Source: Acidovorax delafieldii
GTDB taxonomy: Bacteria > Pseudomonadota > Gammaproteobacteria > Burkholderiales > Burkholderiaceae_C
Assembly (NCBI RefSeq): GCF_007993815.1
Contig: NZ_VJWE01000016.1
Coordinates: forward strand, 124,001-188,000
Direction of reading: 5' to 3'
DNA length: 64,000 nt
This document shows positions 50,945 through 60,296 of this stretch, piece after piece. Made by a program: the position numbers and the translations under genes. The notes under the pieces were generated by a model. The model was not told where the DNA came from. It saw nothing but the letters and a program-made list of their open reading frames with translations, and searched no databases. The first letter of the stretch is position 1. Every line of letters begins with the position of its first letter.

Positions 50945-53900
50945 TCATCCAATGGTCATCAGGCTCGCATTGCCCCCTGCCGCCGCCGTGTTCACGCTCA
51001 ACGCGCGTTCGATGAGCAGGCGCTCCAGCGGAATGTCCGTCGCGCCGGGCTGGAGCGCAGTCACGCCCACGATGGGTCCGGTGCGGCGGGCGAGGGCGGT
51101 GCACGCCGCATGCAGGGACGGGGCGTCGCCATGGTGCAGCACGGCGTCCAGCGCCTGCGTGCCGTCGTTCAGTGTGTTGTCCTGTAGTAGAGCCTGCGCT
51201 TGCACCAGCGTGGGTAGCTGCGTGCGGAGGTGGGCCTGGGCCGTGGGCCACAGGGCGGTGCCGCCGCTGGCAAGCACGGCAGCCGTCTGCACCAGGAGGT
51301 CTTCCGTGCTTTGCGCCAGACACAGCACGCGGGCACGGGGCGCCAGGGTGTAGACGTTGCGCTCCCCGGTGGGGCCGGGCAGGGTGCGAGCGGTGCCGCT
51401 TTGGGTTTGCTGGGCGAAGCGCTGGCAGGTTGCGGTCAGCGCGGCGTTGCCTTGTTGCAACGCCCATTGCTCCAGCGTGGTCAGCGGTGCCAGCAGGCGC
51501 TCGCGCCGCTCCGTGTCGGGGGGGCTGGTGCGGTCGGCCTCGGCAAAGGTGCGGGCCAGCGCATCCGCCGGGCGCTGCGACAGCAGGCGCAGCAGATACA
51601 GCGGCCCGCCGGCCTTGGGCCCCGTGCCCGACAGGCCTTCGCCGCCAAAGGGCTGCACGCCCACCACGGCGCCCACCATGTTGCGGTTGACGTACACGTT
51701 GCCCGCATGGGCCCGGTTCACCACGCGGGCAATGGTTTCGTCGATGCGGGTATGTACACCTTGCGTCAGGCCGTAGCCGGTGGCGTTGATCTCGTCGAGC
51801 AGGCGATCCAGGTCGTCGCGCGCGTAGCGCACCAGGTGCAGCACGGGGCCGAAGACTTCGCGCTCCAGCTCGCCGATGTGGTTCAGTTCGATCAATGTGG
51901 GAGGCACGAAGGTGCCTTGTGTGCCGGCGGCCGACACATGGTTCGGGTGCTGGAACACCCGATGGCCCTTGGCCTTGAAGTTCTCGATGTGTCGGACGAT
52001 GCCCGCTTGTGCTTCGGCATCGATGACGGGGCCCACGTCCACACGCAGCGCTCCGGGGTTACCCACGCGCAGTTCGCCCATGGCGCCCTGCAGCATCTCC
52101 ACCACGCGGTCGGCGGCTTCTTCCTGAACGCACAGCACGCGCAGGGCAGAGCAGCGCTGGCCTGCGCTGTCAAAGGCCGACGACACGGCGTCGCCCACCA
52201 CCTGTTCTACCAAGGCGGATGAGTCCACGATCATCGCGTTCTGCCCGCCGGTTTCTGCAATCAGCGGGATGGGGCGGCCTGCGGTATCCAAGCGCCCGGC
52301 CACGGTGCGCTGCAGGATGCGTGCCACTTCGGTGGAGCCGGTGAACATCACGCCCATCACGCGGGCGTCGCCAATCAGGCGGGCACCTACCGTCTCGCCC
52401 TGGCCGGGCAGCAGTTGCACGGCGGCGCGGGGCACACCGGCCTGCCACAGCAGGCGCACGGCCTCGGCGGCGATCAGCGGGGTTTGTTCGGCGGGCTTGG
52501 CCAGCACCGGGTTGCCTGCGGCCAATGCGGCGGCGACTTGCCCCATGAAGATGGCGAGCGGGAAGTTCCAGGGGCTGATGCAGGCCACGGGGCCCAGCGG
52601 GATGTGGGTGGCGTTGTCGAAGTTGCTTTGCACCTGGGCTGCGTAGTAGCGCAAAAAGTCCACGGCCTCGCGCACTTCAGCCACAGCGTTGCTAGCGCTC
52701 TTGCCCGCTTCGCGCATCAGCAGGCCCAGCAGGGGCTGCATGCGGGCCACCAGCAGGTCGGCGGTGCGCAGCAGGGCGGCAGCGCGCTCGGCGGGCGGCG
52801 TGGCGGCCCAGGGGGCTGCGGCGGCCTGGGCGTGCGCCAGGGCCTGGTCTACGTCGGCGGTAGTGGCTTCTTGCACCTGGCCCACCACATCGCTGTGGTC
52901 AGCAGGATTGCGCACGGGCTGGGTGGTGCCTGCGGGCAAGTCAGCAGCCAGCAGGGGCGCTGCCGACCAGGCGTGGCTTGCCGTGGCTTGCAGGGTGGTG
53001 GCCAGCTCGGTCAGCGTGTTTTCGTTGGATAGGTCCAGCCCGCGCGAGTTGCTGCGGTGCGCGCCATACAGGCCCTGGGGCGTGGCAATGCGGGGGTGGG
53101 GCAGGCCAGCGGTGCCTTCCACGGCAGCTTGCTGGTCTACGACCTCCGTGGGGTTGCGTACCAACTCATCCAGTGCAATCGTTTCGTCGGCAATGCGGTT
53201 CACGAACGAAGTGTTGGCGCCGTTCTCCAGCAAACGGCGCACCAAATAGGCCAGCAGCGTTTCGTGCGTGCCCACGGGGGCGTAGATGCGGCACGGGCGG
53301 CCCAGCTTGCCCGCAGTGATGGCACCCACCACCTGCTCATACAGCGGCTCGCCCATGCCGTGCAGGCACTGGAACTCGTATTGCCCCGCGTAGTAGTTGC
53401 TGCCCGCCAGTTGGTAGATGGTGGCCACCGTCTCGGCGTTGTGGGTGGCGAACTGGGGGTACACGGCCTCGGGCGCGGCCAGCAGCTTCTTGGCGCAGGC
53501 GATGTACGAGATGTCGGTGTGCACCTTGCGGGTGTAGACGGGGTAGTCCTCCAGCCCATCAACCTGGGCACGCTTGATTTCGCTGTCCCAGTACGCGCCC
53601 TTGACCAGGCGCACCATCAGCCGGCGCTGGGTGCGGCGGGCCAGGTCCACGACATAGTCGATGACGAACGGGCAGCGCTTTTGGTAGGCCTGGATGACAA
53701 AGCCAATGCCGTTCCAGCCCGCCAGCGTGGGCTCGTGGCACAGGCGCTCCAGCAGGTCCAGCGACAGCTCCAGGCGGTCGGTTTCTTCGGCGTCGATGTT
53801 CAGGCCAATGTCGTACTGTTTGGCCAGCGCGGTCAGGCGCAACACCAGCGGGTACAGCTCATCCATCACACGGCCAAACTGTGCGCGGCTGTAGCGCGGG

Positions 53901-54691
53901 TGCAGGGCCGAGAGCTTGATGGAGATGCCAGGCCCTTCGTAAATGCCGCGCCCGGCAGAGGCCTTGCCAATTGCGTGGATGGCCTGCTCGTAAGAGGCGT
54001 AGTAGTGCTTGGCGTCTTCGCTGGTCAGCGCCGCCTCACCCAGCATGTCGTACGAATAGCGAAAGCCCTCGGCCTCCATCGTGCGGGCGTTGCGCAGTGC
54101 TTCGTCGATGGTTTCGCCGGTCACAAACTGCTCGCCCATCATGCGCATGGCCATGTCCACGCCCTTGCGGATCAGGGGCTCGCCGCCCTTGCCGATCAGG
54201 CGGCTGAGCGAGTTGCCCAGGCTGCCTTCGCTGTGCGTGGCCACCAGCTTGCCGGTGATGAGCAGGCCCCAGGTGGCGGCGTTGACGAAGAGCGACGGGC
54301 TCTTGCCCAGGTGGGCATCCCACTGGCCGTGGCTGATCTTGTCGCGGATCAGCGCATCGCGTGTGGCCTTGTCGGGGATGCGCAGCAGCGCCTCGGCGAG
54401 GCACATCAGCGCCACGCCTTCTTGCGACGACAGCGAAAACTCCTGCAGCAGCCCCTGCACGATGCCCGCACGTCCGGCGCTGGCCTTGCGTTCGCGCAGC
54501 GCCTTGGCAATGCGCAGCGCCAATTGCTCGGCGGACGCCGCTTGATCGGCAGGCAGGCGGGCCCCGGCCAGCAGCGGGGCCAGGGCCTCGGGCTCGGGGC
54601 GGCGGGTGGCAGCGGTGATGGCTGCGCGCAGCGGGTTGTTCAGCGGCGTGCGGGGAGCGAAGTCGGCAAACGGGGCGGAGGGCTGCGTCAT
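50945..54691 (-). CDS. putA: Bifunctional proline dehydrogenase / L-glutamate gamma-semialdehyde dehydrogenase PutA
   Basis: The 1248-residue protein oxidises proline to glutamate. The PutA arm and proline dehydrogenase barrel (about 60-480) include SIKLSALHPRYSRAQ and VRLVKGAYWDSEIKRAQ. The aldehyde dehydrogenase domain has the catalytic Cys847 in SAGQRCSALR and the preceding ETGGQNAMIVD. A C-terminal extension follows, and the ending reads NTAAAGGNASLMTIG. The ribbon-helix-helix DNA-binding domain of E. coli PutA is missing, so regulation falls to the divergent Lrp-type gene. ATG 54691 is chosen over an extension to 54823. Confidence 0.97.
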   Translation of the reverse strand: MTQPSAPFADFAPRTPLNNPLRAAITAATRRPEPEALAPLLAGARLPADQAASAEQLALRIAKALRERKASAGRAGIVQGLLQEFSLSSQEGVALMCLAEALLRIPDKATRDALIRDKISHGQWDAHLGKSPSLFVNAATWGLLITGKLVATHSEGSLGNSLSRLIGKGGEPLIRKGVDMAMRMMGEQFVTGETIDEALRNARTMEAEGFRYSYDMLGEAALTSEDAKHYYASYEQAIHAIGKASAGRGIYEGPGISIKLSALHPRYSRAQFGRVMDELYPLVLRLTALAKQYDIGLNIDAEETDRLELSLDLLERLCHEPTLAGWNGIGFVIQAYQKRCPFVIDYVVDLARRTQRRLMVRLVKGAYWDSEIKRAQVDGLEDYPVYTRKVHTDISYIACAKKLLAAPEAVYPQFATHNAETVATIYQLAGSNYYAGQYEFQCLHGMGEPLYEQVVGAITAGKLGRPCRIYAPVGTHETLLAYLVRRLLENGANTSFVNRIADETIALDELVRNPTEVVDQQAAVEGTAGLPHPRIATPQGLYGAHRSNSRGLDLSNENTLTELATTLQATASHAWSAAPLLAADLPAGTTQPVRNPADHSDVVGQVQEATTADVDQALAHAQAAAAPWAATPPAERAAALLRTADLLVARMQPLLGLLMREAGKSASNAVAEVREAVDFLRYYAAQVQSNFDNATHIPLGPVACISPWNFPLAIFMGQVAAALAAGNPVLAKPAEQTPLIAAEAVRLLWQAGVPRAAVQLLPGQGETVGARLIGDARVMGVMFTGSTEVARILQRTVAGRLDTAGRPIPLIAETGGQNAMIVDSSALVEQVVGDAVSSAFDSAGQRCSALRVLCVQEEAADRVVEMLQGAMGELRVGNPGALRVDVGPVIDAEAQAGIVRHIENFKAKGHRVFQHPNHVSAAGTQGTFVPPTLIELNHIGELEREVFGPVLHLVRYARDDLDRLLDEINATGYGLTQGVHTRIDETIARVVNRAHAGNVYVNRNMVGAVVGVQPFGGEGLSGTGPKAGGPLYLLRLLSQRPADALARTFAEADRTSPPDTERRERLLAPLTTLEQWALQQGNAALTATCQRFAQQTQSGTARTLPGPTGERNVYTLAPRARVLCLAQSTEDLLVQTAAVLASGGTALWPTAQAHLRTQLPTLVQAQALLQDNTLNDGTQALDAVLHHGDAPSLHAACTALARRTGPIVGVTALQPGATDIPLERLLIERALSVNTAAAGGNASLMTIG

Positions 54692-54720
54692 GGCGGTGTC
54701 TTTCAGGGGTTTGGCAGGGC

Positions 54721-54743
54721 CCAACACGGGGGGAAAGTGTTGG
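54721..54743. promoter_or_regulatory. Inverted repeat in the putA/Lrp intergenic region
   Basis: CCAACAC (54721-54727) and GTGTTGG (54737-54743) flank nine bases. It lies in the putA leader, about 30 bases from its start codon, and could be a site for the Lrp-type regulator. Confidence 0.45.
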
Positions 54744-54831
54744 TTGGGCGCGTTATTGGCGATGATCCTTGGGTTGTTGGTGAATAAATGGTCGAAAATT
54801 GGCTTCTGTGCCGAATTAATCACTAATCAAG

Positions 54832-55305
54832 ATGCAAGCAGAACCCGATCTCGACCGGATTGACCGCAAGATCCTGTCAATCCTGCAGGAAGACGGCCGC
54901 ATTGCCAACCTCAAGCTGGCCGAGGCGGTGGCCCTGTCGCCCACGGCGGTGCTGGCGCGCGTGCAGCGCCTCACGCGCGATGGCTTCATCCTCGGCTACG
55001 AGGCGCGCCTGAATCCCCTGAAGCTGGGCGCGGGCATGTTGGTATTTGTGGAGGTGCTGCTGGACCGCACTACGCCTAACGTGTTCGACCAGTTCAAGGC
55101 CGCCGTGCAGGTGCACCCCGAGATCATGGAATGCCACATGGTGGCGGGCGGGTTCGATTACCTGCTCAAAACCCGCTCGGCCGATATGAATGCCTACCGC
55201 GTGTTTGCGGGCAACGTGCTGTGGCAACTGCCGGGCGTGCGCGAGACGCGGACCTATGCGGTGATGGAAGAGGTCAAGCACACCAACCATCTGTACCTGC
55301 GCTGA
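54832..55305 (+). CDS. Lrp/AsnC-family regulator, probable PutR
   Basis: The 157-residue protein has the N-terminal helix-turn-helix (LDRIDRKILSILQEDGRIAN, then VALSPTAVLARVQRLTRDG) and the C-terminal RAM domain (VFVEVLLDRT, HMVAGGFDYLLKTRSADM). It is divergent from putA with 140 bases between the start codons. By analogy with PutR/BkdR systems it probably activates putA in response to proline; the assignment rests on position. Confidence 0.92.
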   Translation: MQAEPDLDRIDRKILSILQEDGRIANLKLAEAVALSPTAVLARVQRLTRDGFILGYEARLNPLKLGAGMLVFVEVLLDRTTPNVFDQFKAAVQVHPEIMECHMVAGGFDYLLKTRSADMNAYRVFAGNVLWQLPGVRETRTYAVMEEVKHTNHLYLR

Positions 55306-55398
55306 CTCCACACCATGCGCGTACACCCACCGGATTGGCGGTGCTGGCAGAAGCCCGCATAATTCTCTGCAGATCTTGCTTGTATGAGGAGCCATACC

Positions 55399-55695
55399 AT
55401 GACGACCGCTTTCCCCTATGCCGCCGCAGCCCTGGTGGCTGCCCTGTTCAGCCAGACGGCCGCTGCATCCTGCTACGTCGTCTATGGCCCTGACAAGGAC
55501 ATCGTGTACCGCGCTCAGGTGCCGCCGGTGGACATGTCACGGCAGATCCACGAAACCCTGCCCCTGGTGGCCCCGGGCTCGACCCTCGTGTTTTCGCCCG
55601 ACAACTTTGGCTGCGAACTCACCATCAACAAGCTACCACTCACGGCCGTGTCCGCGCCCGGGGGCATGCGGCCTGCGCGCGCTGACCGGGGCTGA
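55399..55695 (+). CDS. Small exported hypothetical protein
   Basis: The 98-residue protein has a signal peptide (about 1-23, ending TAAA) followed by SCYVVYGPDKDIVYRAQVPP, VDMSRQIHETLPLVAPGSTL and FGCELTINKLP. Two cysteines (in SCY and GCE) could form a disulfide. I know no function. ATG 55399 is chosen because GAGGAG precedes it; an earlier in-frame ATG at 55384 lacks one. Confidence 0.7.
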   Translation: MTTAFPYAAAALVAALFSQTAAASCYVVYGPDKDIVYRAQVPPVDMSRQIHETLPLVAPGSTLVFSPDNFGCELTINKLPLTAVSAPGGMRPARADRG

Positions 55696-55753
55696 AACAG
55701 ACAGTTCGCAGGGGTGCGGCCAGTGGGCGTGCCGCGCCTGAGACAATCGGGGG

Positions 55754-57217
55754 ATGAGCGAACCGAAAGAACTATCCCCCTCGTTTGAACCCACCGAGCA
55801 GAATTCCCAAAGCGACCTGCCCGAAGGCTGGCTGCATGTGCAGTCCATGGACCTCGACGCCCAGGGCGTGGCCCGCAAGCCCGACGGCAAGGTGGTCTTC
55901 ATCGATGGTGCCCTGCCATTCGAGCTGGTCACCGCCAACACCCACCGCAAGAAGAACAACTGGGAGCAGGCCAGCCTGGTAGCGATCCACCGCGAGTCGT
56001 CCCAGCGCGTGCGGCCGGATTGCCCCCACTTTGGCCTGCACGCAGGTGCCTGTGGCGGCTGCAAGATGCAGCACTTGCACGTGGGCGCCCAGGTGGCCGT
56101 CAAGCAGCGGGTGCTGGAAGACAACCTCTGGCACCTGGGCAAGGTCAAGGCCGAGACCATGCTGCGTCCCATCGAGGGGCCCGCCTGGGGCTACCGTTAC
56201 CGCGCCCGCCTGGCGGTGCGCCACGTGATCAAGAAGAGCCAGGTCCTGGTGGGCTTTCATGAGCGCAAGAGCCGCTACATCGCCGACATGCAGACATGCA
56301 AGATCTTGCCCCCGCATGTCGATGCCATGCTGATGCCCCTGCGCGCACTGATTGCCAGCTTGGATGCCCGCGACACCTGCCCACAGATCGAACTGGCCTG
56401 CGGCGACACCGTGACCGCGCTGGTGCTGCGCCACCTGGAGCCGCTGAGCACCGATGACATCGCCCGGCTGCGCGCCTTTGCGGCGGAGCACCATGTGCAA
56501 TGGTGGCTGCAGCCCAAGGGCCCGGATACAGTAAAGCTGCTGGACGAGGGCGGCGAGCAGCTGTCGTACGCACTGCCGGACTTCGGCATCACCATGCCTT
56601 TCAAGCCCACGGACTTCACCCAGGTGAACCCGCACATCAACCGCGTGCTGGTGAGCCGCGCGCTGCGCCTGCTGGACGTGCAACCGCACGAACGCGTTAT
56701 CGACTGGTTCTGTGGCCTGGGCAACTTCACGCTGCCCCTGGCCACGCAGGCGCGCGAGGTGCTGGGCATCGAGGGCAGCGAGGCCCTGGTGGCCCGCTCG
56801 CGTGAGAACTATGCACTGAATCAGGCCCAGGCGCCCGACCACAAAGCGCTGGCAGCTACGGATTTTGTAGCGCGCAACCTGTTCGAGATGACGCCCGAGA
56901 TGCTGGTGGCCGACGGAACTGCCGACAAGTGGCTGGTGGACCCACCACGCGAAGGGGCGTTTGCGCTGGCCAAGGCGCTGGCGGACATTGAACAGGCCCG
57001 CATTGGCGCCGAGGGCGCTGGCCCCTTGCCTGCAGGGGCCGAAGGCTGGACGCCCCCGAAGCGCATTGTGTACGTGAGCTGCAACCCAGCCACCCTCGCG
57101 CGCGATGCCGGGCTGCTGGTGCATCTGGCCGGCTACCGGTGCACGGCGGCGGGCATGATCAACATGTTCCCGCACACGGCCCATGTGGAGAGCATGGCGG
57201 TGTTCGAGCGGGTCTGA
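55754..57217 (+). CDS. rlmD: 23S rRNA (uracil-1939-C5)-methyltransferase RlmD
   Basis: The 487-residue protein has a TRAM domain (about 24-85), an iron-sulfur cluster region with [17 protein letters not shown] (cysteines near residues 90-105), and a Rossmann methyltransferase domain. That domain has [24 protein letters not shown] near 400 and the catalytic Cys in [15 protein letters not shown]. It methylates U1939 of 23S rRNA. A short stretch near 56846-56875 resembles part of the dispersed repeat. Confidence 0.95.
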   Translation: MSEPKELSPSFEPTEQNSQSDLPEGWLHVQSMDLDAQGVARKPDGKVVFIDGALPFELVTANTHRKKNNWEQASLVAIHRESSQRVRPDCPHFGLHAGACGGCKMQHLHVGAQVAVKQRVLEDNLWHLGKVKAETMLRPIEGPAWGYRYRARLAVRHVIKKSQVLVGFHERKSRYIADMQTCKILPPHVDAMLMPLRALIASLDARDTCPQIELACGDTVTALVLRHLEPLSTDDIARLRAFAAEHHVQWWLQPKGPDTVKLLDEGGEQLSYALPDFGITMPFKPTDFTQVNPHINRVLVSRALRLLDVQPHERVIDWFCGLGNFTLPLATQAREVLGIEGSEALVARSRENYALNQAQAPDHKALAATDFVARNLFEMTPEMLVADGTADKWLVDPPREGAFALAKALADIEQARIGAEGAGPLPAGAEGWTPPKRIVYVSCNPATLARDAGLLVHLAGYRCTAAGMINMFPHTAHVESMAVFERV

Positions 57218-57295
57218 GTCCGGTTGCCAGAGAGAGGCTTCAGGAAGGGGAGGGCTCTGCCCTCCGTCCCGTGGCCTTAACTCCGCCGCGCAATA

Positions 57296-57670
57296 TCAGC
57301 TGCGGTTGCGGCTGGCTGCGGGGTCGCGGGGTTCGGTTTCGATGTCGGGTGCGCGTTCGCTGCGTTCGGGCTTTTCCACCTTGCCCAGCACCGAGGGCGT
57401 GCCCTCGATCTTGTTCTCACGCATGTAGGCGTCCATGTCCTTCCAGCCTGCAAACACCGAGGCCTTGGAGGCCTTGGGGTTGAGGGTGTAGCAGTCTTCC
57501 AGCCCCCGCAGTGCGTGTCGGCAGGCACCGCCGATGGCCTTGGCCTCGGCATCGCGTTGGGCCACGCGCGGGTCAGGGCCCAGGCCCGGGATCTTGTCGC
57601 AGCCTGCAAGCAGCAACAGGCCCGCCAGAACCATCAGGCGCAATGCGGTGGAAGGGCTTTGTGGATACAT
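57296..57670 (-). CDS. Small lipoprotein of unknown function
   Basis: The 124-residue protein has a lipobox LLAGC (Cys24) after a hydrophobic signal, then DKIPGLGPDPRVAQRDAEAK, GGACRHALRGLEDCYTLNPK with two cysteines, and SVFAGWKDMDAYMRENKIEG. The tail is charged and disordered. No function known. It is convergent with rlmD. Confidence 0.75.
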   Translation of the reverse strand: MYPQSPSTALRLMVLAGLLLLAGCDKIPGLGPDPRVAQRDAEAKAIGGACRHALRGLEDCYTLNPKASKASVFAGWKDMDAYMRENKIEGTPSVLGKVEKPERSERAPDIETEPRDPAASRNRS

Positions 57671-57733
57671 GTACTTGCATTATCGGCACACTGGCCGCGC
57701 TATTGAGGCTTGATCCTGGGCGGCGACCCACAA

Positions 57734-57757
57734 AAAAGGCTCCCGAGGGAGCCTTTT
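57734..57757 (-). terminator. Intrinsic terminator after the BI-1-like gene
   Basis: AAAAGGCTCCC (57734-57744) pairs with GGGAGCCTTTT (57747-57757); on the minus strand the stem is followed by T residues. It lies 27 bases after the stop at 57784. Confidence 0.85.
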
Positions 57758-57783
57758 GATGGAGGTCAAGGGACTGGCAGGGC

Positions 57784-58479
57784 TCAGTCGCGCTCGCCGC
57801 CCATGATGCCCAACAGGGCCAGCAGGCTCTGGAACACGTTGAAGATATCCAGGTACAGGGCCAGCGTGGCGCTGATGTAGTTGGTTTCGCCGCCGTCCAG
57901 GATCTGCTTCAGGTCATACAGCATGTAGGCGCTGAAGATGCCGATGGCCAGCATCGAGATCACCATCATGCCCACGCCGGAGCCGACGAACACGTTGATG
58001 ATGCCGCCCACCATGAGCACCAGCGCGCCCACCATCAGCCACTTGCCCATGCCCGAGAGGTCGCGCTTGATGACGCTGGCCAGGCTGGCCATCACGAAGA
58101 ACACACCGGCCGTGCCGGCAAAGGCCGTCATGATGAGGTCGGTGCCGTTCTTGAAGCCCAGCACCATGCCGATCATGCGCGACAGCATCAGGCCCATGAA
58201 GAACGTGAAGGCCAGCAGCACCGGCACGCCTGCGGCCGAGCGCTTGGTCTTTTCGATGGCGAACATGAACCCGAACGCGCCGCCCAGGAACACGATCAGG
58301 CCCAGGCCGCCAGTCAGCGAGCGGGTGATGCCGGTGGCCACGCCGATCCAGGCGCCCAGCACCGTGGGGATCATGCTCAGGGCCAGCAGCCAGTACGTAT
58401 TGCGAAGCACCTTGTGGCGCTCTTCCTGCGAGATGCCATAGCCCGCAGAGTGGCCCAGGGTGGTGACTTGGTCATTCAT
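57784..58479 (-). CDS. Bax inhibitor-1 / YccA-family membrane protein
   Basis: The 231-residue protein has seven predicted helices and the BI-1 family pattern: KVLRNTYWLLALSMIPTVLG, ALTFFMG-like AFTFFMGLMLSRM, and the C-terminal MLYDLKQILDGGETNYISAT with conserved Asp residues of the pH-sensing pair, then ALYLDIFNVFQSLLALLGIM. E. coli YccA interacts with FtsH; BI-1 proteins can leak calcium. ATG 58479 follows AAGGAGAGACACAAG. Confidence 0.93.
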   Translation of the reverse strand: MNDQVTTLGHSAGYGISQEERHKVLRNTYWLLALSMIPTVLGAWIGVATGITRSLTGGLGLIVFLGGAFGFMFAIEKTKRSAAGVPVLLAFTFFMGLMLSRMIGMVLGFKNGTDLIMTAFAGTAGVFFVMASLASVIKRDLSGMGKWLMVGALVLMVGGIINVFVGSGVGMMVISMLAIGIFSAYMLYDLKQILDGGETNYISATLALYLDIFNVFQSLLALLGIMGGERD

Positions 58480-58701
58480 CTTGTGTCTCTCCTTGTTGGC
58501 CTGCACGACGCAGACATCACAAATTCTAGGTGGTGATGCTTTTTTGCTTTGCAATGACCGCACCCGGTCACCTACTTTTGGTAAGGATACTTTCACCCTG
58601 GCTGAGGGCAACGGCGCCGGGGATGCCGGTATGCTCGGTTCTCTTTGCGTGCCGGGGCGGCCTGTGCGGCCCGGTTTCCTCTCCCACTTTCGGATCCTTT
58701 C

Positions 58702-59109
58702 ATGAAAACCAAGCACGAACTCGAACTGGCCGACGTCAAGGCCGTGGCCGCTGCCGCTGAAGCCGAGGCCCTCAAGAACAACTGGGCCGTGACCATCGCC
58801 ATCGTGGACGATGGCGGCCACCTGCTGTGGCTGCAGCGCCTGGACGGTGCCGCAGCCGTGTCATCGCACATCGCTCCTTCCAAGGCCCGCACGGCCGCTC
58901 TGGGCCGTCGCGAAAGCAAGGTCTACGAGGACGTGATCAACGGCGGCCGTACCTCGTTCCTGAGCGCGCCCACCATTGACGGCCTGCTCGAAGGCGGCGT
59001 GCCGATCATGAAGGACGGCCAGTGCCTGGGTGCCGTGGGCGTGAGCGGCGTGAAGTCCACCGAAGATGCACAGATCGCCCGCGCGGGCATTGCAGCCCTG
59101 GGCCTCTGA
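58702..59109 (+). CDS. GlcG/HbpS-family (DUF336) protein
   Basis: The 135-residue protein matches the GlcG/HbpS family: WAVTIAIVDDGGHLLWLQRL (about 28-47), APSKARTAALGRRES and the Gly-rich LLEGGVPIMKDGQCLGAVGV followed by SGVKSTEDAQIARAGIAAL. Members include a heme-binding protein and proteins of glycolate and diol clusters; the function here is unknown. No signal peptide. It is single, followed by a dispersed repeat and a terminator. Confidence 0.88.
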   Translation: MKTKHELELADVKAVAAAAEAEALKNNWAVTIAIVDDGGHLLWLQRLDGAAAVSSHIAPSKARTAALGRRESKVYEDVINGGRTSFLSAPTIDGLLEGGVPIMKDGQCLGAVGVSGVKSTEDAQIARAGIAALGL

Positions 59110-59136
59110 TTCGGGGGCTCCTGGCAGGGAGTGTGG

Positions 59137-59204
59137 TTGCTATTATTTTGATAGCTTCGAGCGCATGTTCCACCAGCGCATGGGGCTGAAAACGCTTCAA
59201 AACC
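59137..59204 (+). repeat. Dispersed two-hairpin repeat, copy after the GlcG-like gene
   Basis: It reads GCTATTATTTTGATAGCTTC, GAGCGCATGTTCCACCAGCG, then GGGCTGAAAACGCTTCAAAA. All blocks are present. Confidence 0.8.
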
Positions 59205-59217
59205 CTCTGTGAGCATG

Positions 59218-59245
59218 AAAAAACCGGCCTGTGGGCCGGTTTTTT
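59218..59245. terminator. Bidirectional terminator between the GlcG-like gene and hemP
   Basis: AAAAAACCGGCC (59218-59229), loop TGTG, GGCCGGTTTTTT (59234-59245). T runs occur on both strands, so it can end both convergent transcripts. Confidence 0.9.
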
Positions 59246-59360
59246 GTTGGCAGGGTCGGGGGCAGCAAAAAAAGCCTGGCTACGCGGGAGCAAACCCGTT
59301 GGCTGGCAAAAACGACCCTTGCGAGCTTGTTGCAAGCCCGGGAGTCGCCCCACGATGAAA

Positions 59361-59585
59361 CTATTTGGTCAGGATGAGCTTGCCCAGCTTGGTGGCCTGC
59401 AGGCGGTACACCGAGCCGTTGTGGCTGATGGCGACGGTCTTGTGGCCTTGCAGCAGCACGCTGCTGTCCAGTGCAGCAGTGGCGCAATGCGCACCGGACG
59501 ACGGGGCCTCGCCAGATGCCGAGGCGTCTGCGGAGTCAGCCGGCGCGGCGCGGCGGAGCGGGGCGGAGGTCAGGGAGGCTTGCAT
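59361..59585 (-). CDS. hemP: Hemin uptake protein HemP
   Basis: The 74-residue protein ends in the HemP signature: SVLLQGHKTVAISHNGSVYR followed by LQATKLGKLILTK, after a low-complexity N terminus. HemP is a small iron-regulated protein linked to hemin uptake, reported in some betaproteobacteria as an activator of hemin receptor genes. Start 59585 has CAGGAAAACTCC before it; the in-frame ATG at 59603 lacks a ribosome site. A Fur box covers its promoter. Confidence 0.88.
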   Translation of the reverse strand: MQASLTSAPLRRAAPADSADASASGEAPSSGAHCATAALDSSVLLQGHKTVAISHNGSVYRLQATKLGKLILTK

Positions 59586-59618
59586 GGAGTTTTCCTGGGT
59601 CATTGCAGTGCGTTTTGT

Positions 59619-59648
59619 TAATGATAACGATTCGCAATTACAAGTCAA
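59619..59648 (-). promoter_or_regulatory. hemP promoter with Fur box
   Basis: On the minus strand TTGACT (59648-59643), 16 bases, TATCAT (59626-59621) form a promoter. The overlapping GTTAATGATAACGATTCGC (59617-59635, plus strand) matches 14 of 19 positions of the GATAATGATAATCATTATC Fur consensus. Confidence 0.75.
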
Positions 59649-59759
59649 GCGAACGGTGTGTTTCTTTTTGTTCTTGGTTCCGCCCTGCATCCGATGCAAG
59701 GGCGAGGCTTTGAGCAGCGCCCTGGGGCGCGGGGCAAGGGTTCGTGCGCCCTGGGCGCA

Positions 59760-59786
59760 GTGCAGGGGGCTGCGAGCCCGCTGCAC
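59760..59786. other. GC-rich hairpin downstream of exbD
   Basis: GTGCAG-GGGGCT and AGCCC-G-CTGCAC form a stem around GCG, 94 bases after the exbD stop. There is no T tract, so it is at most an mRNA-stabilising structure. Confidence 0.4.
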
Positions 59787-59879
59787 GGGCCCTGCGTTCC
59801 CTGGTGCCTGCTAGCGCGCCCACGACGGGTGGGCTGGCCAAGATGGGCAGGGACCGGGCCGGTGACTTTCGCCGTGTCT

Positions 59880-60293
59880 TTACTGGCCCTGCGGGTCGGT
59901 TACAAACCCGATCTTGCGCACGCCAGCGCGTTGCGCGGCCGCCATGGCCTGGGCCACAAATTCGTAGCGCACGTTCTTGTCGCCACGGATGTGGAGGTCC
60001 GGCTGGGGCTCCTTGGCGGCTTCGGCCTGCAGGCGGGGGAAGAGTTCTTCTTCCGACACCTGGGACTCGTTCCAGAAGAACTTGCCATCGGCCGACACCG
60101 ACAGGCGCACAGTCTCGGGCTTGACGTTTTCGGGCTGGTTGGTGGCGCGGGGCAGGTCCACGTTCACCGCGTGTTTCATCACCGGCACGGTGATGATGAA
60201 GATGATGAGCAGCACCAGCATGACGTCCACCAGGGGCGTCATGTTGATCTCGTTCATCACGTCATCGGTGTCGTCTTGGGTTCCAAAGGCCAT
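59880..60293 (-). CDS. exbD: ExbD, TonB energy-transduction subunit
   Basis: The 137-residue protein has one N-terminal transmembrane helix containing Asp23 (TPLVDVMLVLLIIFIITVP), the residue expected to carry protons, and a periplasmic domain with LHIRGDKNVRYEFVAQAMAA and IGFVTDP. With ExbB it powers TonB from the proton gradient. It starts 3 bases after exbB ends. Confidence 0.95.
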   Translation of the reverse strand: MAFGTQDDTDDVMNEINMTPLVDVMLVLLIIFIITVPVMKHAVNVDLPRATNQPENVKPETVRLSVSADGKFFWNESQVSEEELFPRLQAEAAKEPQPDLHIRGDKNVRYEFVAQAMAAAQRAGVRKIGFVTDPQGQ

Positions 60294-60296
60294 GGC

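Noticed and set aside
52685..52710. Repeat-like GCTAGCGCT inside putA
   Set aside because: The protein sequence there fits the normal PutA alignment and the other blocks of the repeat are missing.
53057..54787. Plus-strand frame of 576 codons opposite putA
   Set aside because: Antisense to conserved proline dehydrogenase sequence; no own features.
56846..56875. Repeat-like CAGCTACGGATTTTGTAGCG in rlmD
   Set aside because: Only a short, weak match to the first hairpin; not enough to call a copy.
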